Shown here: in pieces, positions 8,090 through 14,918 of the stretch | Numbering within the stretch: the first letter of the stretch is position 1 | Layout of the letters: every line of letters starts with the position of its first letter | Source: Deltaproteobacteria bacterium | GTDB lineage: Bacteria; Desulfobacterota; Desulfobacteria; Desulfobacterales; SURF-15 | NCBI GenBank assembly: GCA_024644775.1 | Contig: JAHEHB010000077.1 | Coordinates: forward strand, 1 to 15,993 | DNA: 15,993 bases | Reading direction: 5' to 3' | The notes under the pieces: model-generated | Seen by the model: the letters and a program-made list of their open reading frames with translations, nothing else | The model's database searches: none | Told to the model about the DNA's origin: nothing | Program-made: the position numbers and the translations under genes

Positions 8090-8107
8090 GTTCTTTAAAA
8101 GAAGAAC
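8090..8107. promoter_or_regulatory. inverted repeat GTTCTT-N6-AAGAAC
   Basis: The 6-bp arms GTTCTT (8090-8095) and AAGAAC (8102-8107) are perfectly complementary around a 6-nt AT-rich spacer. It lies in the same divergent intergenic region and could be a second operator or a small hairpin in the 5' leader of the 3D-domain gene. It is weak on its own. Confidence 0.3.
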
Positions 8108-8303
8108 TGCCTTCCAACCTCCTGTAAAGAAAAATGGTGACGGGTATGTGTAATTTCGGTATTTTTTTCTCGGTTAATATCTATTCATTTCTTATGTAAT
8201 TTACGCTTTTTAGTGCCGCGATAGGGTTATTCACCCAGAAGATACGACGTTTATAGTGAACCGAATGAGGGAAGAACCCACGAATAAAATGTTAGGAGGG
8301 GTT

Positions 8304-8918
8304 ATGAGGATCTTAAAACACAGCCACAAATACTTGCCCATCCTTATGACAACTGTATGTTGGATATCAATAGCTTCTTCCGGTGAGCGAATTCAAAACA
8401 TAGAAAAAAAATCACCTCCAGTGAAATTTCATCTTAATAGGAACTACCAGGTTATCAGCGAATCTGTTCGATTCGTTACTGCTTATAATGTCGGGGATCC
8501 GAAGCAGAACGATGGAAATCCCTGTATTTCAGCTAATGGGGAAAATATCTGTACCGCTCTAGAATCGGGCGCAAAAAGGTGTGCTGCCAATTTTGTTCCT
8601 TTCGGCACGAAATTGTTGATTCAAAACTACGGCATCTTTGAGGTGACCGATAGAATGCACAGCCGATATCGAGATCGAGTCGACATCGCGATGAAGTTAA
8701 CCGAACTCCGGAAGGCAAAAATATTCGGCAAAAAGAAATTATTCGTCAAAGTACTAAAAAAAGTCGAACCCAAGTCAGCCAAAAATAATCTGCAAATCGG
8801 CTCCAAACGTTTGTCTGATACCCGCACAGCTCTGCTGGATTATCCACTAGAATACGGTGCCGGGTGGCATCGTCTTCACTCCACTCCAGCAATAGATCAA
8901 ACAGCATGGCATCATTAA
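8304..8918 (+). CDS. secreted 3D-domain (YuiC/MltA-like beta-barrel) protein
   Basis: Starting at the ATG at 8304, with AGGAGGG at 8294-8300 just upstream, the product is 204 aa. A longer in-frame start at 8256 has no such site. Residues 1-26 form an export signal (basic MRILKHSHKY, then a hydrophobic stretch ending IASS). Residues about 56-152 match the 3D domain, named for three conserved aspartates and related to the barrel of MltA-type lytic transglycosylases. The motifs are VTAYNVGD, then PFGTKLLIQNYG, then TDRM and RDRVDIAM with Asp116, Asp124 and Asp127. Three cysteines (74, 83, 93) in the domain could form a disulfide in the periplasm. The C-terminal 50 residues are unassigned. A role in peptidoglycan turnover is inference from the family. 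It appears monocistronic. Confidence 0.8.
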   Translation: MRILKHSHKYLPILMTTVCWISIASSGERIQNIEKKSPPVKFHLNRNYQVISESVRFVTAYNVGDPKQNDGNPCISANGENICTALESGAKRCAANFVPFGTKLLIQNYGIFEVTDRMHSRYRDRVDIAMKLTELRKAKIFGKKKLFVKVLKKVEPKSAKNNLQIGSKRLSDTRTALLDYPLEYGAGWHRLHSTPAIDQTAWHH

Positions 8919-9120
8919 GAATTTACCTATATGATCGATCACCAGATATCCAGGCAACCGTCTCAGGTGCGCCTTACGTTCCGGCAACAACCCACCCCCT
9001 TTATGCATATGTTTAACACCCGATAAAGGTCAAACATTTCATAACCGATTCTTTGTACTTGAAAATACCATTTGAACACCTATAATGCTTCAAAATAAAA
9101 TATCTATGGAAGGAAAGTGT

Positions 9121-9825
9121 ATGACGGCAGAAAAAATCATCGGCATTTTGGGCGGAATGGGGCCTGAGGCTACCTTGTATCTGTTTGAAAAGATCATACG
9201 AAATACACCGGCATCTGCAGACCAAGAACATTTTCGAATCATTATCGACAACAACCCGAAAGTCCCGGATCGGACTGCGGCGATTATTGGAGATGGAGAA
9301 GACCCGGTTCCTCAGTTGATTCAAAGCGGTCGCACCCTCGAAAATGCCGGTGCCGATTTCATCATTATTCCGTGTATTTCGGCACATTTTTTCTTGGATG
9401 GATTGCGTAGCAAACTTAAAATACCCGTTCTTTCGGTTTTCGATGAAGTCGCTATCCGAATAAAAAACAACCATCCGGATATCAAAACAGTGGGGTTGAT
9501 GGCCACATCAGGAACGATTCAGGGTGAGCTTTTTCAAAAACGACTAGAAGAAGACAATTTTAAAATCCTTGTCCCGGACCCGGAAAATCAAGAGCAGGTG
9601 ATGTCTGCCATCTATCAAATTAAAGGATCCACAGGCAAAGATCGTGACGAATGCAAAAAAATACTGCAACGTGTCGCCAATCGACTGATCGAAAATGGCG
9701 CAAAAGGCATCATCGCGGGATGTACCGAGATTCCTTTGGAACTCTCCCAACAGGATATCACCGTTCCGCTGTTTGACTCTTTGACGGTGTTGGCGCAGGC
9801 AGCCATCAGAGAAGCAAGGCAATAG
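9121..9825 (+). CDS. aspartate/glutamate racemase family protein
   Basis: This is a cofactor-independent amino-acid racemase of the Asp/Glu/hydantoin superfamily, 234 aa from the ATG at 9121. AGGA at 9111-9114 sets this start. In-frame ATGs at 9085 and 9106 would add only a short, poorly supported leader. The N-terminal motif GILGGMGPEAT is diagnostic of the aspartate racemase branch. The two catalytic cysteines are Cys85 (PCISAH, usually PCNTAH) and Cys201 (GCTEIPL). D-aspartate or D-glutamate formation for cell wall use, or D-amino-acid catabolism, are the family options. It lies about 105 bp ahead of the oxidoreductase-ligase operon on the same strand and may be cotranscribed, but a hairpin lies between. 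Family assignment is firm; the substrate is not known. Confidence 0.9.
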   Translation: MTAEKIIGILGGMGPEATLYLFEKIIRNTPASADQEHFRIIIDNNPKVPDRTAAIIGDGEDPVPQLIQSGRTLENAGADFIIIPCISAHFFLDGLRSKLKIPVLSVFDEVAIRIKNNHPDIKTVGLMATSGTIQGELFQKRLEEDNFKILVPDPENQEQVMSAIYQIKGSTGKDRDECKKILQRVANRLIENGAKGIIAGCTEIPLELSQQDITVPLFDSLTVLAQAAIREARQ

Positions 9826-9835
9826 ACAGATAATA

Positions 9836-9896
9836 ATACGTCACAAGTTTCGCATCCCTTTTTCTCGGTGAAGGGATACAAGACGTATGTGGGATG
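9836..9896 (+). promoter_or_regulatory. nested hairpin / leader structure upstream of korA-like gene
   Basis: The outer arms ATACGTC (9836-9842) and GACGTAT (9882-9888) enclose inner arms ATCCCTT (9854-9860) and AAGGGAT (9871-9877). The left inner segment CATCCC (9853-9858) can pair alternatively with GGGATG at 9891-9896, giving two mutually exclusive folds. There is no U-run after either stem, so a simple terminator is unlikely. It could be a processing site or an attenuating leader of the following operon. This comes from visual inspection only. Confidence 0.4.
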
Positions 9897-9930
9897 ATAG
9901 TTTATATGGAAGAAAAAGGAACTTTTCAAT

Positions 9931-11064
9931 ATGAATAAACGTATTAGAACCGGTACCCATTTCATGTTGGGGAATCATGCGGTAGTTGAAGGCGCTCTGG
10001 CAGCGGGGTGTGATTTTTTTGCAGGTTACCCCATTACCCCGGCCAATGAGATTTCTGAATATATGGCAGCCAGAATGCCGGAGGTGGGCGGTCGTTTCGT
10101 TCAAGGAGAAGATGAACTGTTTTCAATTTATGCCCTCACCGGTGCTTCGCTGGCCGGTGCCAGGGTGATGACCGCCACTGCCAGTGCCGGATATAATTAC
10201 ATGCAGGAAGGGATCGGCTATGCGGTGGCTGCTGAAATACCGCTCGTTATTGTCGACGTGCAGCGGTGCAGAGGAGAAAACTTCGCCACCCAGGCCGATG
10301 TTATGCAGATGCGCTGGGGGGCGAGTGGCGATCATGAGATTATCGTGTTAGCCCCTGCATCGGTTCAGGAGCTTTTCGATTTGACAATTCGGGCATTTAA
10401 TCTTGCAGAAAAATACCGCACGCCGGTGGTGGTCATGTCTGAAACCACCATTGCCTTAATGAGGGAAAAACTCGTTATCCCGGAACTTGAGGCCCTTGAA
10501 ACTATCCGGCGAAAAACGCCGGATGTTCCCCCGGATCGATTTGTTCCTTTCAAAGCGGAAGCCAATGGCGTGCCGCCCTTGCCCAGTTTCGGCGACGGAT
10601 ATCGGATTTTGCATTCACTCAATCCCCACGATGAACACGGCGGTATCGCTTGGGATCCGGATGTGTTTGAAACCCTGTATGACCGGATTACGGGTAAAAT
10701 TTTAACAAACCTTGATGATATTGTTCAAACAGAAGGCTATTTTCTGGACGATGCCAAGATCATTTTAATCTCTTTTGGAAGCGAGTCCCGGCCAGCCCTC
10801 GATGCGGTAAACCAAGCCCGAGACAATGGCATCAAGGCCGGGTTGTTGAAATTGACCACGGTCTGGCCGGTTCCGGAAAAGCAGATTCGAGCGGTAGCAG
10901 AGACGGCAGAACTTGTGTTGGCTGTGGAAATGAATATCGGAAAGTATGTTGGAGAAATTGAACGCATCTGCTGCGGCTTGTGCCGGGTGAAACGGGTTAC
11001 AAAAAACCGCGGGCTCATTCATACCACTGGAGAAATCTATCAGGAAATTGAGGCAGGCTATTGA
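9931..11064 (+). CDS. 2-oxoacid:ferredoxin oxidoreductase alpha subunit (KorA-like)
   Basis: This is the alpha subunit of a CoA-dependent 2-oxoacid:ferredoxin oxidoreductase (KOR/VOR type), which decarboxylates a 2-oxoacid to an acyl-CoA. At 377 aa it has the usual two parts: the pyrimidine-binding domain (residues about 8-190) and the transketolase C-terminal-like domain (about 265-375). The substrate-contacting motif GYPITP (Thr36) and catalytic-region Glu60 (QGEDEL) are present, as is Arg112 (DVQR), corresponding to the carboxylate-binding Arg of pyruvate oxidoreductases. Two signatures differ: the usual TSGPG reads TASAG, and the usual R-GGPSTG-PT loop reads R-CRGEN-FAT, one residue shorter. 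The ATG has AAGGA 10 nt upstream. It is the first gene of a six-gene operon. 2-Oxoglutarate is the default guess because SucCD-like genes follow, but the altered loop leaves specificity open. Confidence 0.88.
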   Translation: MNKRIRTGTHFMLGNHAVVEGALAAGCDFFAGYPITPANEISEYMAARMPEVGGRFVQGEDELFSIYALTGASLAGARVMTATASAGYNYMQEGIGYAVAAEIPLVIVDVQRCRGENFATQADVMQMRWGASGDHEIIVLAPASVQELFDLTIRAFNLAEKYRTPVVVMSETTIALMREKLVIPELEALETIRRKTPDVPPDRFVPFKAEANGVPPLPSFGDGYRILHSLNPHDEHGGIAWDPDVFETLYDRITGKILTNLDDIVQTEGYFLDDAKIILISFGSESRPALDAVNQARDNGIKAGLLKLTTVWPVPEKQIRAVAETAELVLAVEMNIGKYVGEIERICCGLCRVKRVTKNRGLIHTTGEIYQEIEAGY

Positions 11065-11076
11065 GGAGACATTGAA

Positions 11077-11892
11077 TTGAAACAAAATCCCTTGCAGAAA
11101 TATTTAAGAAAAAACAGCTTACCGCACTTCTTTTGTCCGGGGTGTGGAGCGGCCCAGGTGTTAAACTATTTTGTTCGAGTCGCAGATGAAATCGGACTCG
11201 ATTTTGACAAACTGGTCGCTATCGGAGGGGTTGGTTGTGCAGCAAGGATTCCGGTTTATTTGGATGCAGAAGCTTTGCACGGTGTACACGGTCGCACGCT
11301 ACCCTGGGCAACGGGCATCAAATTACACAATCCAACACTCAACGTCGTAGTTTTCGCCGGCGACGGCGATGCCGCGGCCATCGGAGGCAATCATTTAATT
11401 CAGGCTGCCCGCAGAAATCTGGATGTGACCATGATTGTCGTCAATAACCTTACTTTTGGAATGACCGGTGGACAGGCTGCCCCAACGACGCCACAAGCCC
11501 TGAGTTCCAGTACAACACCCTACGGAAACCGGGAACGACCCTTTGATATCTGTAAGCTTGCTATTACCGCAGGGGCGACCTTTGTGAGCCGATGGACCAC
11601 GGCCAGGCCTCTGCGGGCCATGAAGGCGGTAAAAAACGCGTTACAGCATAAAGGCTTTTCCCTGGTGGAAATTGTATGCCAGTGTCCGACAAATTTTGGA
11701 CGCAAAGCGATTCAATCCGGAGACGCGGTGAGGGGTATCGAGTGGATCAAAGACGGATCCATAACCGCTGAAGCAGCAGAAGCGCTTCCGGAGGAAGAGG
11801 TCTTAAAACGATTCATTCTCGGAGATTTCGTAGAAAAACAGGCACCGGTCTTTGAAGGAAGCTCGGTTTACCCTGAAAGGGAGTGTGACTGA
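11077..11892 (+). CDS. 2-oxoacid:ferredoxin oxidoreductase beta subunit, TPP-binding (KorB-like)
   Basis: This is the thiamine-diphosphate subunit, 271 aa, carrying a [4Fe-4S] cluster. CPGCG (residues 20-24), Cys54 (GVGCAAR) and a C-terminal Cys in CQCPTNFGR provide the cluster cysteines. HGRTLPWATGIKL (71-83), the TPP motif GDGDAAAIGGNH (95-106) ending at NN (123-124), and GMTGGQ...PTTP (128-139) are all canonical for the family. Translation most likely starts at TTG 11077, with GAGGAG at 11063-11068. That site overlaps the stop codon of the alpha gene, and no in-frame ATG precedes the CPGCG motif. Its C-terminal end overlaps the gamma gene by one base (TGATG). It works with the flanking subunits and probably passes electrons to the ferredoxin encoded at the end of the operon. 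Confidence 0.93.
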   Translation: MKQNPLQKYLRKNSLPHFFCPGCGAAQVLNYFVRVADEIGLDFDKLVAIGGVGCAARIPVYLDAEALHGVHGRTLPWATGIKLHNPTLNVVVFAGDGDAAAIGGNHLIQAARRNLDVTMIVVNNLTFGMTGGQAAPTTPQALSSSTTPYGNRERPFDICKLAITAGATFVSRWTTARPLRAMKAVKNALQHKGFSLVEIVCQCPTNFGRKAIQSGDAVRGIEWIKDGSITAEAAEALPEEEVLKRFILGDFVEKQAPVFEGSSVYPERECD

Positions 11893-12464
11893 TGGAAAAG
11901 GAATCAAACGAATTGATTCGCGTGCAATTTTGCGGTTTCGGCGGACAAGGGATCGTACTGTTGGCGATTGTATTTGGTACCACAGCGGTGATCCGGGCCG
12001 GGATGAATGCGGTTCAAACGCAATCTTACGGTTCTGAAGCACGGGGTGGAGAATGTCAGGCGGAAGTCATTGTTTCAAAAGATACCATCGGCTCTCCCCT
12101 TGCGGATCAAATGGATATCCTGATCGCAATGTCCCAGTCCGCATTGAATCGGTATCTACCTCGGCTAAAAGAGCAGGGCACGTTGATTTTTGATCCAGAG
12201 TTTGCCACCCCTCCGAAGCGTTCGGATATTGCCGTTTTTGAAGTCCCGGCAACAGAAATGGCGGAAAAGCTCGGCGTAAAGCTGGCGGCAAATATGGTGA
12301 TGCTGGGCTTTTTCCAGCACGCCACAGACCTTTTTACAGAAATTGATATGCTCGAAACCATACGCGAAAATGTTCCGGTAAAATTTGTCGATGTAAACAT
12401 AGAAGCCGCGAAGCAGGGAATCGCATTTGCAAAAAGAAATCAGATCCTCAAATTGGAGATATGA
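11892..12464 (+). CDS. 2-oxoacid:ferredoxin oxidoreductase gamma subunit (KorC-like)
   Basis: This 190-aa subunit is typical in length for gamma chains of 2-oxoacid:ferredoxin oxidoreductases, which close the CoA-binding region of the complex. The family start FCGFGGQGIVLLAIVFG, the block QTQSYGSEARGGECQAEV and LIAMSQSALNRYLPRL are all diagnostic. The start codon shares a base with the stop of the beta gene, and AAAGGGAG at 11876-11883 supplies the ribosome site. Such coupling fits stoichiometric assembly. The ligase beta gene begins 3 bp after the stop. There is nothing unusual in the sequence itself. Confidence 0.93.
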   Translation: MEKESNELIRVQFCGFGGQGIVLLAIVFGTTAVIRAGMNAVQTQSYGSEARGGECQAEVIVSKDTIGSPLADQMDILIAMSQSALNRYLPRLKEQGTLIFDPEFATPPKRSDIAVFEVPATEMAEKLGVKLAANMVMLGFFQHATDLFTEIDMLETIRENVPVKFVDVNIEAAKQGIAFAKRNQILKLEI

Positions 12465-12467
12465 AGA

Positions 12468-13604
12468 ATGCGGCTTTACGAATATCAGGCAAAACGAATT
12501 CTTTCAGAATACGGGATTCAGATTCCGAATCATTTTTTTATTACATCGCTTGACGACATTAAACATGTTACGTTGCCGACAATTTTAAAAGCCCAAGTGC
12601 TTACCGGCGGACGGGGAAAAGCCGGTGCAATATTGACAATCAAAGATCAATCGGAACTAATTACCGGTGTTACGAAACTGCTGGGGGCAAAAATAAAGGA
12701 TCATGTGGTCTGCGCCCTTATGGCTGAAGCCTTTATCACAGCAGAAAAAGAGCTCTATCTTGCCTGTCTCATCGATAAAGATTCCAATCGCCCGCTGTTG
12801 ATGGCCAGTGCTTCTGGGGGTGTGGATATCGAAGAGGTGGCTCAACGCATGCCTGAACGAATCCACCGAACGCATCTTGACCCATTAGTGGGCGTACAAG
12901 ACCATCAGGTACGCGCCATTGCCAAGGCATTGCAAATTGAAGATATCAACATCTTTGCAGATATCGTGAAACGATTGTGCACCGTTTTTGATTCGACGGA
13001 TGCCACTTTAGTCGAAATAAACCCATTGGCAAGGACCATTGATGGATTTGTGGCATTGGATGCAAAAATTATGTTGGATGAGAAAGCAGGGTTTCGACAC
13101 AAAGATCGATACAACCGACTCAAAAACGGACAAAACGCATTGAATAAACAGCCCCAGGCTGAGGCGATGTTGCTGGCCAAACAAAGCGGCATCCATTATA
13201 TACCGCTGGAGGGCGGCATCGGGATGATTGCCGATGGTGCCGGCACCGGCATGCTAACCCTGGATATGATCGATGATGCCGGCGGCAAACCGGCAAATTT
13301 TTGTGAAATGGGCGGCCAATCCAATGCCGAAATCATGCAGCGAGCCATGGAGGTGGTCCTCTCGAATAACAACGTTCATGTCCTGTTGATTAGCCTGATT
13401 GGAGGACTTACACGCATGGATGAAATGGCAGAGGGTATTGTCAGATATTTGGAACGGCATGATCGAACAGTTCCCACAGTTATTCGCATGTGCGGCACCA
13501 AGTCAGAGGTGGGCATCCCCCTGCTTCGGAATGCCGGGTTTGACGTGCACGAGGATCTGGCTACTATTGTCAAAATGGCCGTAGAGAAAAGCAGGAAAAT
13601 GTAA
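12468..13604 (+). CDS. ADP-forming succinate-CoA ligase-like beta subunit (ATP-grasp)
   Basis: At 378 aa this is slightly shorter than E. coli SucC. The N-terminal ATP-grasp start (MRLYEYQAKRILSEYGI), the nucleotide loop GGRGKAG (47-53) and EINPLA (183-188, Mg/ATP site) are conserved. In the C-terminal CoA-ligase domain the order is normal (DGAGTGMLTLDMIDDAGGKPANF), but signature residues differ. The usual DVGGGA reads EMGGQSN (280-286), the usual FGGI-RCD reads IGGLTRMD (311-318), and the usual EGNN reads CGTK. With the alpha subunit it should interconvert acid + ATP + CoA and acyl-CoA + ADP + Pi. Placement directly behind the oxidoreductase says it uses or makes that enzyme's acyl-CoA. Succinate is the default; malate, citrate or another acid are possible because SucCD relatives serve these too. 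Confidence 0.85.
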   Translation: MRLYEYQAKRILSEYGIQIPNHFFITSLDDIKHVTLPTILKAQVLTGGRGKAGAILTIKDQSELITGVTKLLGAKIKDHVVCALMAEAFITAEKELYLACLIDKDSNRPLLMASASGGVDIEEVAQRMPERIHRTHLDPLVGVQDHQVRAIAKALQIEDINIFADIVKRLCTVFDSTDATLVEINPLARTIDGFVALDAKIMLDEKAGFRHKDRYNRLKNGQNALNKQPQAEAMLLAKQSGIHYIPLEGGIGMIADGAGTGMLTLDMIDDAGGKPANFCEMGGQSNAEIMQRAMEVVLSNNNVHVLLISLIGGLTRMDEMAEGIVRYLERHDRTVPTVIRMCGTKSEVGIPLLRNAGFDVHEDLATIVKMAVEKSRKM

Positions 13605-13605
13605 C

Positions 13606-14520
13606 GTGGCAATACTCATTAATAAACAGACACGGGTGCTGGTGCAGGGGATCACCGGCAGGGTCGGATCGTTTCAAACGCAGATCATGTTGGATTACGG
13701 CACGCAAATTGTTGCCGGTGTAACACCCGGCAAAGGCGGCAGCGATATTTACGGTATTCCTGTCTATGACCTTGTGCAAGAAGCGATGTCTGAATATACA
13801 TCCGGACATACACCTGATAATCCGATTGATGCGGCTATCAGTTTTGTACCCGGCGCCTTTGCAAAATCGGCTGCCATCGAAGTATGTCAGAGTGAAATTC
13901 CGCTTCTTGTTTTGACAGCCGAAGGAATTCCCGATCACGATATGGTACATCTGCTTCGATATGCCGACATCAAAGGAACAAGCGTTTTGGGTCCGGATAC
14001 ACCAGGACTCATTTCTCCGGGAAAATGCAAGCTCGGTGTCCATCCGCACAGCCTGTTTATGGAGGGGCGAGTGGGAATCGTCTCTAAAAGCGGCTCGCTA
14101 TCCTACGAGGTCGGCAGACTGTTAACCGCAAACGGTATCGGTCAATCTACGGTGGTCGGAATCGGCGGTGGACCCCTCTGGGGGCTTTCCCAGCGAGAAA
14201 TTTTAAGGCGATTTGAAGATGATCCGGAAACCGGGGCTGTGATCCTGTTGGGCGAGGTTGGCGGAACGCTTGAACACGATGCAGCCGATTTTATTCGGTG
14301 TCATATGCAAAAGCCGGTTGTGGCGCTGGTGGTGGGCCGAACGGCACCCGAAGGAACCCAAATGGGACATGCGGGTGCCATCATTGAAGGTGAGGAAGGT
14401 ACCGCCGCGAGCAAAATCGCGGCTCTTAGAAACGCCGGTGCGTTAATAGCTCGGAATTCTATAGAGATTCCTGATATAATCAAAAGTCATGGAAACTTTA
14501 CAAGCGACCGAAGTCGGTGA
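13606..14520 (+). CDS. ADP-forming succinate-CoA ligase-like alpha subunit
   Basis: This 304-aa subunit starts at GTG 13606, 1 bp after the beta-subunit stop, with AGGA at 13593-13596 upstream. The CoA-binding Rossmann part shows GITGRVGSFQ (15-24), GTQIVAGVTPGKGG (32-45) and KSGSLSYEVG (161-170). The phosphohistidine is His255 in MGHAGAII, so the enzyme is probably active. Departures from SucD include GPDTPG (129-134) for GPNCPG, and GIGGGPLWG (185-193) for GIGGDPIPG. Both changes lie in blocks close to the active site in the SucD family. The last residues after IEIPDII are a short hydrophilic tail. The alpha/beta pair is the energy-coupling half of the operon. Confidence 0.87.
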   Translation: MAILINKQTRVLVQGITGRVGSFQTQIMLDYGTQIVAGVTPGKGGSDIYGIPVYDLVQEAMSEYTSGHTPDNPIDAAISFVPGAFAKSAAIEVCQSEIPLLVLTAEGIPDHDMVHLLRYADIKGTSVLGPDTPGLISPGKCKLGVHPHSLFMEGRVGIVSKSGSLSYEVGRLLTANGIGQSTVVGIGGGPLWGLSQREILRRFEDDPETGAVILLGEVGGTLEHDAADFIRCHMQKPVVALVVGRTAPEGTQMGHAGAIIEGEEGTAASKIAALRNAGALIARNSIEIPDIIKSHGNFTSDRSR

Positions 14521-14584
14521 AAAGTTATTCTGCTTTGCTTTCGTTATAGACTTTTAATAGATAGCATGAGGAGTATAATCGAAA

Positions 14585-14803
14585 ATGACCGTACACATCG
14601 ATGAAAAACTGTGCAAGGGATGTGGATTGTGTATCTATTACTGTAAAAACAGCGTGTTGCAAATTTCAGATCGGCGAAATCAGAAGGGATTTAACATTGC
14701 GGAAGTCTGTCAGTTGGAAAACTGCAACACATGCAGGATGTGTGAGATCAATTGCCCTGATTTTTCGATCTATATTGAAAAAGAGAAGAAATCATCCCAG
14801 TGA
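14585..14803 (+). CDS. 2x[4Fe-4S] ferredoxin-type protein, probable delta subunit/electron carrier
   Basis: This is a 72-aa small iron-sulfur protein. The first cluster motif uses Cys10, 13, 16 and 20 (CKGCGLCIYYC), where the last Cys is followed by Lys rather than the usual Pro. The second uses Cys47, 50, 53 and 57 (CNTCRMCEINCP), with an extra Cys42 before it. The spacing between motifs and the N-terminal VHIDEKLCKGCG resemble KorD/VorD-type delta subunits. GAGGAG at 14568-14573 lies 11 nt before the ATG. It is 64 bp after the ligase alpha gene and is the last gene of the operon. It probably takes the two electrons released by the oxidoreductase. The distal position is unusual, since the gene often precedes the alpha subunit. 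Confidence 0.88.
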   Translation: MTVHIDEKLCKGCGLCIYYCKNSVLQISDRRNQKGFNIAEVCQLENCNTCRMCEINCPDFSIYIEKEKKSSQ

Positions 14804-14918
14804 CAGCGTTTTCCGGTTCCCAGAGGCAATTTCACGGTTCCTTCTCAATGGTTCCCCATCGGATAAATCTATATTTGCACCCACTTAACCAGTCAACTAG
14901 TCAACCAATTAACTATAT

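Larger units (their letters stand above)
7955..8303. other. gene-free divergent intergenic region
   Basis: About 350 AT-rich bases separate two divergently transcribed genes, so promoters for both should lie here. It contains a perfect 14-bp palindrome (8000-8013), a TTGACA hexamer at 8031-8036 on the plus strand without a convincing -10 at normal spacing, and a 6-bp-arm inverted repeat at 8090-8107. No small coding region with start, ribosome site and convincing composition was found. Confidence 0.6.

Noticed and set aside
8256..8303. Upstream start at 8256 for the 3D-domain protein
   Set aside because: The strong AGGAGGG at 8294-8300 and the signal peptide both fit the ATG at 8304.
9085..9120. 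Upstream start at 9085 for the racemase gene
   Set aside because: AGGA is positioned for the ATG at 9121, and the conserved N-terminal strand begins directly after it.
8919..9120. Possible small RNA or tRNA between the 3D-domain and racemase genes
   Set aside because: No cloverleaf or strong stem was found by eye. The stretch 8951-8998 is more GC-rich than its surroundings but shows no gene.
14601..14888. 95-residue frame overlapping the ferredoxin gene
   Set aside because: Out-of-frame shadow; the ferredoxin frame has eight correctly spaced cluster cysteines.
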